Assembly (NCBI GenBank): GCA_013350335.1
Contig: CM023534.1
Coordinates: 6,291,542 to 6,355,541, forward strand
Origin: Chimonanthus salicifolius
Taxonomy: Eukaryota > Streptophyta > Magnoliopsida > Laurales > Calycanthaceae
Reading direction: 5' to 3'
Length of the DNA stretch: 64,000 nt
Part shown: positions 59,601 through 64,000 of the stretch, one piece after another
Numbering within the stretch: the stretch's first letter is position 1
Layout: every line of letters begins with the position of its first letter
Position numbers and translations under genes: made by a program
The notes under the pieces: generated by a model
Told to the model about the DNA's origin: nothing
The model's database searches: none
Seen by the model: the letters and a program-made list of their open reading frames with translations, nothing else

Positions 59601-62600
59601 TGTTTGTAAGACCATCAAGATTGTGATTTAAATCTTGGCTGACTAGAAATGCATGTTTGGTACAATTTACCATCTACACAAGATTCAAGAAGATCTATAA
59701 AAGGTAGAAGAATCCTATCTTCCAGCCACCCCCAAATTTTATCATATGTGAGATTTTGGAACTCACTCTTATCTTTTCAAAGCCGTTCCACATCTCTGAA
59801 GAGATGATGAAGATTGCTGAGGGAAGAAGAAGGAGTAAAACGTGCAAGCTCCTAGTCTCCCACTATCCATGAAAACTTCTACCTATTGTTTGCAAAAGTA
59901 GTGTCATTCATTGAGCCTAGTACCTGGGATTTCTATTTTTGTCAAAGACCCCTTCATTATTCATTTCCTTTCTACCATTATAGGAGAACCACTCAATAAG
60001 GTGTGCATCTTTGAAATGTTGACATGTGGCATATTAGTCTGATACAGGACGAGTTTTGATACCAAATCTGACGTAGGAGAAGTCAAAATATTGGAAACCC
60101 TAGATCTACATGATAGATGGATACCTATATGAGAATGTAAAGTGTATATGGTTCCTAAAATGACATGCAACCTATTTCCATGATTCACATAAGATATTAG
60201 ATAGATAAATTAATATTAAACAAAAAATAAAACAAGAACTTAGGCAATTTTTTTTGTAAGTAAAAACTTGGGCAAATTCACACTAATAATTAATCAAAGA
60301 GATTAAAAAAGAAGGATGACACCTACACATAAAGTCTTCAAAGTTGTATTGCTGGCCTTTAACACAAAATCCCTCAAAAAACTAATTAAATCATATCAAA
60401 CCCTATCTTAGGTCTTATAGATTTAAAATCGGTCACCCAAGAGGTGAAATAGGGTTATGGGACCATCTAGGGTTTACCGAAGGGATTAGGGTTTGTTATT
60501 TCTTTTTGAGTTGAGTAAAACTAGGTCTGAAATAACCAGAGGTCCCAGGTTCAAGTCTTGCACCCGATGCCCGTGCCTTGCCAGAGGGAGGGGGGGGTTG
60601 GGGGTTGGCATCTGGAGTTTTACCCAATGGCTTCGTACTTGGGGAGAGGTGGGGGTCTTGGGGTTCTTTGTTATTAAAAAAACCAGGTTTCAAATAGGTT
60701 CAAAGAGTAGGTTAATGTTAGATCAACAAATCTAAGATGGGGATCCAGAGGCTGGGTTGCAAAATAGAGTAAAATTAGGCCAGAATGGGCTTGTATGTAT
60801 GGTTAGACGGACATGTACAGACATTCGTACAAATTGGTTGGTCCCAGGAAGGTTTTGGTGTCCTATGATGGGGTTGGGTCCTAGTTTGGCTATACTTTGG
60901 ATGAAAAATGGACTAAAATAAGGTGTAAAAAAGAGGCAAAAAGTGGGGGAAAAGAGAGGAGAAAATGAAAGGGAAGAAAAAGAGGAAGGGTTTGTACCTT
61001 GAGTCACGCAAGGTTGCTTGATCTCATAACAAGGAGGTGAGAGGAGTCACACCAGGGACTATGGGACCCCCAGCCATATTGAAAGGCATGACTATGAAGT
61101 ATTCCCCCCCTCCCCATATCCCAAATAAATAAATAAAACTGACCAAATGTTCCAAATAAATAGAAATTAATGGTCAATGCATTTGGATAGGATGACATGC
61201 AATGACTTCGGCCTGAAATTTATAGTGGGGTACAAGTGTACAACTCTGAGTTTGCAGAAATTTCTTAATCAGATTTGCACAGAGCATGTTGGAGTACTTG
61301 GTGAATCCATAATGCTTATGTTCTGATTTTTTAAATTATACATGCGTGGGTGTTCTTGGGTATAAGTTTGTGGGGGCACTTTATTTTCCAGTACTAGTAC
61401 CATTTATGCACTCTTTGTGCACTTTATGATGAATTTTAGCTACTATATGAAGAAGCCCAGGAGATAGTGATTCAGCTGGCACGATACACCTCCATTTGCT
61501 ATTCCAATTTTCTCAGGTGGTGAAGAATCAAGATTCTGTTTTGTGCTGCCAGACAAAAGCAAAATTTTAGAAGGAACTGGGCATCCCAAACCTTAGATAA
61601 AATTTAAGTTGCAAGTAGTCTCTCCTTAGCAATGGGTAAATGGTTCTAGCCCAAAAGGAAAAAAAAAATGCAGGCATTATTCCTAACCCAATCTGACCCA
61701 TGATGAATAAAAACAGACTAAAAAAGACGAAACATTTGAACCAGTTTGTTTGCTTCCAAAATGTTGTATGATCTTTGGAGAATTGCTACATGACCACAAA
61801 AATAAGAGCACTATTCCCAATAAAATGCTACCCAGGGCATTAGGATTGGCAACAACAGGAAAATTACAAGGAATGGATCACTCAAAGGCCAATTACTTGC
61901 CCAAGCATCAGACGAGGCATGAATTTGTGACTTTGACTGATTTGCGGTTGGTAGGATTGGCTCTCTAACATTGAGACTACCTCTTGCTTCAAAAAGCTTT
62001 GAGATTATTCTTCTTTTTTCTTTTTTGGAAATGGTGATAAATTTTATTCAACCTACGAAAGAATACAAGAAGGAGCCAGGAGCAGCAGCTCTTAAGATCA
62101 AAGAATACACACCAGAGAGGCCCAGCAAACCCTCAGCTAGAGGCCCAGAAACAGTACAGAGAGTTTCTTAAAACAGCAGCTGTAAATTCACCCCTTCTTT
62201 CGCAAGCACATTCGCCTCCTGAAAATTATTTCTACTAATGTTCTGTCTTTCTTCTTCGATTTTGTCTAACAGTCACCATGGTCAGCTGGAGCGCTTAGCT
62301 TACTGAGTTGTGACGAGTGAGTCTCCCTCCACCAAATCACCACCTTGCCCCCTCTTTTCTAATTCTTAAACTTCACTACAAAGCATGAAACTCTGCTTCA
62401 TTAGCACGACTGAAGGGTAAAGGGCCAGCATAGGACAGATATTCTTCAGCTCTGATTCATTATCAGATCCCCAAAGCAGCTTTCTGGGCCTCTGGAATAG
62501 ATCTGCCATCAAAGTTGGGAGTTAAGACCACTGATATAAAAACCGGATTGGCCCGTTGTTGAACCTCTGATTTAACCGTAACTGGCTCAGCACAGACCAT

Positions 62601-64000
62601 TTTTTAAAAAACCTTACAACACTCAAAACTTGCAAAATACCAGTCAAACTCACAAACCGTTTAAATTTTTTTTTTTTTTTAAATAATAATAAATTTAATT
62701 TCATATGCCCCAATGGGCCAGCCCCAAAAGGCCGGCCCGTATATCAAAGCCCCAAGAGGCTGAGAAAAAGGTGTGTGTCCCGTTCTCAAGTTCCATATTT
62801 ATAACCATTGCCAATCTCATTTGATTTACAAGTTTTTTATGTGGGACAACCAAGCTGAGAGTAAACCCCCTGGGTTAGACTTGAGAGCATGAAGAGGAAC
62901 AGTTGCTTTTTTTTTTTCTTCTTCCACTTAGTCAACTGCTCATGCTTTACCCCAGACAGCAAACGTTTGTCACTTTGGCCTGGCTTTTTCTGTCACGGCC
63001 CGACCAAAACGAACACATGAGAAACAATTTTTTTTTTTTTTTCAACTTTGAAGCATGCACAACTCATAGTCCATACACGTGACACCTACACGTGTTGCGA
63101 GATCCCTACGGATCCAAGGACCCTTGATTTGATCGAACTGAATTATCAGCTGCCTACGTACTCCAATGGAGATCAGATCCTGCGTAGTTCTCAATTCATT
63201 TATTTCATGGCACTAACCCCGTGCTATTCATGATGTCACATCAAAACATTCTAATTGTCCAATCGTGGGCCTCATCAGTAGAATAGATCTCATCTTTCAC
63301 GGGTCTATACCAACTATGGGAACACCGTCAACCATGGGGTCAATGTCACACATGGGATAAACCTCAACCATGTGACCTATACCCGAACATAAGTACATCC
63401 CTCCTCAGGGACAATACTCTAAGTATGGGTCCAATCCTCTATGAAATCAATGCCCTCCGTGGGAATAACCATCCACGATATACAATACTCATCCATGGTC
63501 ACAAAACCCTCCATGGGAAATAATATCTATCCATAGAACCGTCACGTCTACTATGGGACCACTATATCTATCATGGGGTTAATATGCCTACCATATAATC
63601 AATATCTAAGCATGAATCCAATCTGTCTACCATGTGAACAACATCCATGGGACATCATCCATCCCTGGTAACTCTCCATCAGCGAGTATCATTTGTCCAT
63701 GGGTAATAATAACCATCCATGAATATAATCACTCCAATGGGTATAATCCATCCGTGGGCATAACTCATACATTCGTAGAACCAATATGTTTATCATAGGA
63801 CCAACATATCTACCATAACACCAATACGTCTACTATGGGACCAACATGTCCACCATAATACCAATACGTCTACCATGGGACCAACATGTCCACCATAATA
63901 CCAATACATCTACCATGGGACCAATATGTCCACCATAATACCAATACGTCTACCACGGGACTAACATGTCTAACATAAGACCAATACGTCTACTATGAGA
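38434..64000 (+). CDS. CNOT10: CNOT10, CCR4-NOT complex subunit 10 (5' part; continues past the window)
   Basis: CNOT10 is a TPR-like scaffold subunit of the CCR4-NOT deadenylase that shortens mRNA poly(A) tails in the cytoplasm. Five coding exons are found: 38434-38610, 55604-55690, 57293-57474, 57633-57719 and 57807-57878, all with GT-AG borders. Exons 1, 2, 4 and 5 are whole codons (59, 29, 29, 24). Hallmarks are MDARDSS, LLQKKEDDPK, IAVAEYFRDGCSDPRKLLEV, FHLHEYASALSVVEPLYQNI and TTALHICLLLLDVALASHDA. The family is about 850 aa, so some three quarters lies to the right, unless exons between 57.9 and 64 kb escaped me. Exon 3 is 182 nt where a multiple of three is needed: KRIENLAPASGEQVE lies in one frame, SGSKGTST and DEVDTSVASLNI in the next. 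This implies a one-base loss, real or from assembly. Intron 1 is 16,993 bp. Confidence 0.88.
39583..39870 (-). mobile_element. LINE 3' fragment with RNase H C-terminus
   Basis: A poly-T run at 39583-39591 marks the poly-A tail. The minus strand encodes LVSWAPRSVNSKADKLARQG, typical of the C-terminal RNase H domain of plant L1-type LINEs. Heavily truncated. Confidence 0.65.
40234..40306 (-). mobile_element. Short retroposed fragment (73 bp) with target duplication
   Basis: TTTTCACAGTATTTT occurs at about 40219-40233 and 40307-40321, bracketing a T run and GC-rich DNA (GAGGGGAACCACGAGGCAAG..). This is the structure of a truncated SINE or LINE insertion. Confidence 0.7.
40503..40994 (-). mobile_element. 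L1-type LINE, 3' part (left of nested copia)
   Basis: Poly-T at about 40505-40520 (minus-strand poly-A tail), then RNase H-domain DNA. The same family occurs at 54495-54990, sharing GGGTCTA.AAGGATTAGAC and TTTTCCTTGCCCATGG. The copia element at 40995-46517 interrupts it; the upstream part of the same LINE continues at 46523. Confidence 0.7.
40995..41264 (-). repeat. copia 3' LTR
   Basis: On the minus strand it starts TGTTGTGGGACC and ends CATATTCCTTTTCCACA. Directly preceded by the polypurine tract at 41265-41277. Confidence 0.92.
41365..42759 (-). pseudogene. copia reverse transcriptase and RNase H region (frameshifts and stops)
   Basis: RT reads from WKWVFALKHN-type start (GCKWVFALKHNPDGSIAHYK) through LDVKNAFF, then in another frame ALYGLKQSPRGW and the catalytic YVDD (about 42230). 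RNase H has RRSTSGYCVFLGS and SSAEAEYRAM (about 41600-41700). Breaks lie near 42450, 42068 and 41730. Confidence 0.9.
42744..44137 (-). pseudogene. copia integrase region (frameshifts and a stop)
   Basis: Includes the pre-integrase zinc motif (WHCRLGHPADSVLKQL, about 43980), the integrase core DNGREY near 43610 and PQQNG..ERK near 43500. An in-frame TAG near 43700 and a frame change near 43850 break it. Confidence 0.85.
44053..45414 (-). pseudogene. copia gag and protease region (frameshifted)
   Basis: Gag starts at ATG 45414 and includes the UBN2-type region (NYFEWSHSATMFLIAKQL). A frame change falls near 45040. It continues with a C-x2-C-x4-H-x4-C zinc knuckle (CTYCKITNHNIDSC) and the protease motif WIVDSGTTDHM, ending at a stop near 44053. 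Confidence 0.85.
46248..46517 (-). repeat. copia 5' LTR
   Basis: Same length as the 3' LTR with about 11 substitutions, including two at its inner end (TCTAGA for TGTGGA on the plus strand). The primer-binding site begins at the next base, 46247. Confidence 0.92.
46523..47530 (-). mobile_element. L1-type LINE, upstream part (right of nested copia)
   Basis: The minus strand encodes a zinc-binding reverse-transcriptase region (ELVWTGDSSGNFSVKASMDM, about 47190-47300). This normally precedes RNase H in plant LINEs, so it fits with the RNase H part at 40503-40994 as one LINE split by the copia insertion. Confidence 0.65.
47650..47781. repeat. 66-bp tandem duplication
   Basis: Two adjacent units (47650-47715 and 47716-47781) start CTGTAGCATGCTATATG and run to AAAACTAAAT with only a few differences, so the duplication is recent. 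CNOT10 intron 1. Confidence 0.8.
47782..49459. other. CNOT10 intron 1, simple-repeat-rich part
   Basis: No gene or element is recognised. TATG/ACAT-type simple repeats occupy about 48775-48925. Confidence 0.45.
49476..49681 (-). mobile_element. Truncated LINE insertion with 16-bp target duplication
   Basis: ATGATTCAAAAACAAT flanks it exactly (49460-49475 and 49682-49697). The insert starts with poly-T (minus-strand poly-A) and contains GC-richer LINE-like DNA. The perfect duplication indicates a fairly young insertion. Confidence 0.8.
49985..50250. repeat. Degenerate tandem repeat inside hAT-like debris
   Basis: Units of about 60 bp repeat GAGAAGA(C/T)GAGA(G/A)AACCC..GATCTC. The flanks (49905-49960 and 50395-50540) carry ACCCGACCC-type motifs and TTGCACCCCTAA, as at hAT MITE ends, but no clean termini were found. 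Confidence 0.5.
50963..52790 (+). mobile_element. L1-type LINE remnant, interrupted
   Basis: The plus strand encodes the C-terminal zinc-binding reverse-transcriptase region (DYLVWWSDPFGCFSVKSFIK, then FLTQDDLQKRGRIIVSVCPM, about 51000-51440). The next expected segment (FFAIMWSFGG..; WEHNNKIFKD in another frame) appears at 52400-52470. A likely insertion fills about 51470-52270 between them. The 3' part (52620-52790) is T-rich with TTATCTTAATA repeats, like a LINE 3' end. Confidence 0.65.
51470..52270. mobile_element. Unclassified insertion within LINE, with repeated AGTCGACTGAAT motifs
   Basis: This segment of about 800 bp separates two parts of the LINE. Around 51903-52015 it holds five versions of AGTC(G)ACTGAAT in both orientations, including a near-perfect inverted pair (AGTCGGCTGAATCATGGAAT / TTCAGCCGACTGAAT, 51981-52013). 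No coding frame or termini are recognised. Confidence 0.4.
52870..53218 (+). mobile_element. RNase H-like LINE fragments, left of MITE
   Basis: Two short plus-strand pieces (about 52925-52990 and 53195-53218) read like the start of LINE RNase H domains (NNCSKGESNS and DGCSKG), implying a duplicated, decayed RNase H region. The second piece continues at 53903 past the MITE. Confidence 0.5.
53219..53902. mobile_element. hAT-type MITE (684 bp) with perfect 8-bp target duplication
   Basis: The exact 8-bp repeat CTCTAAGG flanks it (53211-53218 and 53903-53910). The termini are inverted: left CAATGTTTTAAAACCCGACC, right (reverse complement) CAATGTTATTAAACCCGACC. Subterminal CGGGTTGAACC / GGTCAAACCC repeats follow, and the centre is AT-rich and non-coding. 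Removing it rejoins a LINE RNase H reading (DGCSKG + NP), which confirms the boundaries. A degraded relative lies at 8755-9187. Confidence 0.92.
53903..54250 (+). mobile_element. RNase H-like LINE fragment, right of MITE
   Basis: It continues the reading interrupted by the MITE. VDALANQ-like coding near 54118-54140 is typical of the RNase H C-terminus. Degraded. Confidence 0.5.
54495..54990 (-). mobile_element. LINE 3' part, same family as 40503-40994
   Basis: It aligns along its length with 40503-40994 (AGCAGTAACA, GGTCTAGAAGGATTAGAC, CTAATCTCCCTTACC, TTTTCCTTGCCCATGG) in the same orientation. CNOT10 intron 1 thus holds two copies of one LINE family. Confidence 0.8.
55604..55690 (+). CDS. 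CNOT10: CNOT10 exon 2
   Basis: Acceptor GTGGCAG|GTAATT and donor GTCAAA|GTATGT. The 29 codons (VIHNIAVAEYFRDGCSDPRK onwards) follow exon 1 in phase 0, matching the conserved KVLHNIAIAEYFRDGCSDP region of plant CNOT10. Confidence 0.92.
55848..55996 (-). mobile_element. tRNA-derived SINE (149 bp) with target duplication
   Basis: CTCAACATTTCATACTT (55831-55847) recurs with one change at 55997-56013. The minus strand has a tRNA-like head: A-box region AAGTAGGCCAACTAGTAGAC and B box GGTCCCAAGTTCGAGTTCC. CNOT10 intron 2. Confidence 0.85.
56198..56222 (+). repeat. (AAG)n microsatellite
   Basis: Eight AAG units in CNOT10 intron 2. Confidence 0.85.
56750..57190 (-). mobile_element. LINE RNase H fragment
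   Basis: The minus strand reads VEIWTPQQDGWLKFNCDSS in adjacent frames, the start of a plant LINE RNase H domain, followed by its decayed remainder. CNOT10 intron 2, about 100 bp before exon 3. Confidence 0.55.
57293..57474 (+). pseudogene. CNOT10: CNOT10 exon 3, one base short of the frame
   Basis: Acceptor TTGGTTTAG|AAGAGA and donor AATATT|GTACGT. Both neighbouring exons are phase 0, so the exon should be 183 nt but is 182. The change of frame falls between about 57331 and 57362. Confidence 0.75.
57633..57719 (+). CDS. CNOT10: CNOT10 exon 4
   Basis: Acceptor TTTAACAG|GCAGTT and donor GATGAG|GTATCA. The 29 codons read AVILFHLHEYASALSVVEPL and on to IEPIDE, a hallmark CNOT10 helical-repeat segment. 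Confidence 0.92.
57807..57878 (+). CDS. CNOT10: CNOT10 exon 5
   Basis: Acceptor CTTGCAG|ACGACA and donor GCTGCA|GTAAGT. The 24 codons read TTALHICLLLLDVALASHDA and on to SKAA. The next family exon was not found in the remaining 6.1 kb. Confidence 0.9.
58062..58289 (-). mobile_element. tRNA-derived SINE (228 bp) with 12-bp target duplication
   Basis: ATGATTTAGTGA flanks it (58050-58061 and 58290-58301). The minus strand starts GGGTTGGCCTGATGGTCAAG (A box) with GGTCTTGAGTTCGATTCACA (B box) and ends in a poly-A tail (plus-strand T run at 58064-58077). Confidence 0.9.
58661..58777. repeat. Short tandem triplication with A/T runs
   Basis: Three imperfect copies of ACAAAACA..CA..TCATC followed by T and A homopolymers. 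Probably generated by slippage around a SINE tail. Confidence 0.5.
58778..58943 (-). mobile_element. tRNA-derived SINE, second family
   Basis: Minus-strand head GGGTGCAGCTCAGTTGGGTT (A box) and AGGTCTTGGGTTCGACCC (B box); T run at 58778-58788 is its tail. No target duplication is visible. Confidence 0.8.
59005..59150 (+). mobile_element. tRNA-derived SINE, second family, inverted copy
   Basis: Plus-strand TAGAGGTCTTGTGTTCAACT (B box), then the same body as 58778-58943 (GATACATGAGGT, CTCACCTCCAATGTGAGGTG, AATACCCATGATATT). The two copies face each other about 60 bp apart, so they can fold into a hairpin. Confidence 0.75.
59151..60517. other. Region after CNOT10 exon 5, no gene seen
   Basis: AT-rich DNA with T-rich runs (59444-59455, 59493-59502). 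No CNOT10 exon or other element is recognised. Confidence 0.4.
60535..60679 (+). mobile_element. tRNA-derived SINE related to 55848-55996
   Basis: It has the B box GAGGTCCCAGGTTCAAGTCT and the body GCACCCGATGCCCGTGCCTT, matching the reverse complement of 55848-55996. AAACTAGGTCTGAAATA (60518-60534) and AAACCAGGTTTCAAATA (60680-60696) look like a diverged target duplication. Confidence 0.7.
60700..62000. other. Region with no recognised gene
   Basis: Slightly less AT-rich, with G-rich and purine-rich stretches (about 60900-60995). The short frames are not recognisable. Confidence 0.35.
62010..62530 (-). mobile_element. LINE RNase H fragment
   Basis: T-rich tail side at 62010-62027. The minus strand reads EANVLAKEGV near 62200 and NFDGRSIPEAQKAALG near 62490-62518, the order expected of a LINE RNase H domain. 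Stops and frame changes break it. Confidence 0.65.
62531..63289. other. Region with no recognised gene
   Basis: About 62540-62640 has AACCGG/TTGAACC motifs reminiscent of the 53219 MITE family. The rest is unremarkable, with T runs at 62668-62681 and 63028-63041. Confidence 0.35.
63290..64000. repeat. 20-bp minisatellite with 40-bp higher-order period, running off the right edge
   Basis: From 63781 to 64000 the DNA is exactly eleven 20-bp monomers without an indel. From 63821 on they alternate between type CCAATACGTCTACCATGGGA and type CCAACATGTCCACCATAATA, giving a 40-bp repeat. Upstream to about 63290 the same CCATGGGA-containing motif recurs with growing divergence and length variation. 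Confidence 0.88.

Noticed and set aside
1..64000. CRISPR arrays, operons, prophage or other prokaryotic systems
   Set aside because: The sequence is plant nuclear DNA with spliced genes. The regular repeats at 63290-64000 have no spacers.

Overview
The window is nuclear DNA of a flowering plant. It has spliced genes with GT-AG introns, a canonical plant MIR396 hairpin, homologues of plant DAYSLEEPER, RIF1-like and CNOT10 genes, and a dense layer of plant transposons (Ty1/copia, L1-type LINEs, tRNA-derived SINEs, hAT-type MITEs). The base composition is AT-rich with low gene density. Very large TE-filled introns (one of about 17 kb) suit a woody, TE-rich angiosperm, perhaps an early-diverging or magnoliid-like lineage. 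That placement is inference from intron style only.

Layout: (1) 1-11 kb: a MIR396 locus (+, hairpin 1550-1668) in AT-rich DNA with MITE, SINE and LINE debris. (2) 11.4-17.8 kb: a domesticated hAT-transposase gene, DAYSLEEPER-like (+, intact CDS 15329-17317). It has a probable 5' UTR exon near 11.43-11.60 kb and a 3.7-kb leader intron holding a GC-rich degenerate repeat and a large foldback inverted repeat. (3) 19.8-35.2 kb: a RIF1-like gene (-), ten exons reconstructed from splice sites and reading phase. Exons 1-6, 8 and 9 are clean; exons 7 and 10 carry several frameshifts and one in-frame stop. Intron 4 contains a second, partial copy of exon 7. (4) 35.2-38.4 kb: the spacer between the divergent RIF1-like and CNOT10 genes. 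(5) 38.43 kb to the right edge: the first five coding exons of CNOT10 (CCR4-NOT subunit 10, +). Intron 1 (38611-55603) holds a complete but defective copia element nested in a LINE, further LINE pieces, a hAT MITE with a perfect 8-bp target duplication, and small retroposed fragments. The rest of CNOT10 is not found before 64000. (6) 58-64 kb: SINEs, LINE remnants and, at the right edge, a 20-bp minisatellite with 40-bp higher-order periodicity.

The genes do not form an operon-like unit. DAYSLEEPER-like and RIF1-like are convergent; RIF1-like and CNOT10 are divergent. I found no wholly novel system. The observations most worth following are the frame-disrupted RIF1-like gene with its internal partial duplicate, the foldback in the DAYSLEEPER leader intron, the MIR396 locus, and the set of MITEs and SINEs whose boundaries can be fixed by target-site duplications. 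Exon phases, repeats and target duplications were read directly; family names rest on recognised motifs, with no database search.
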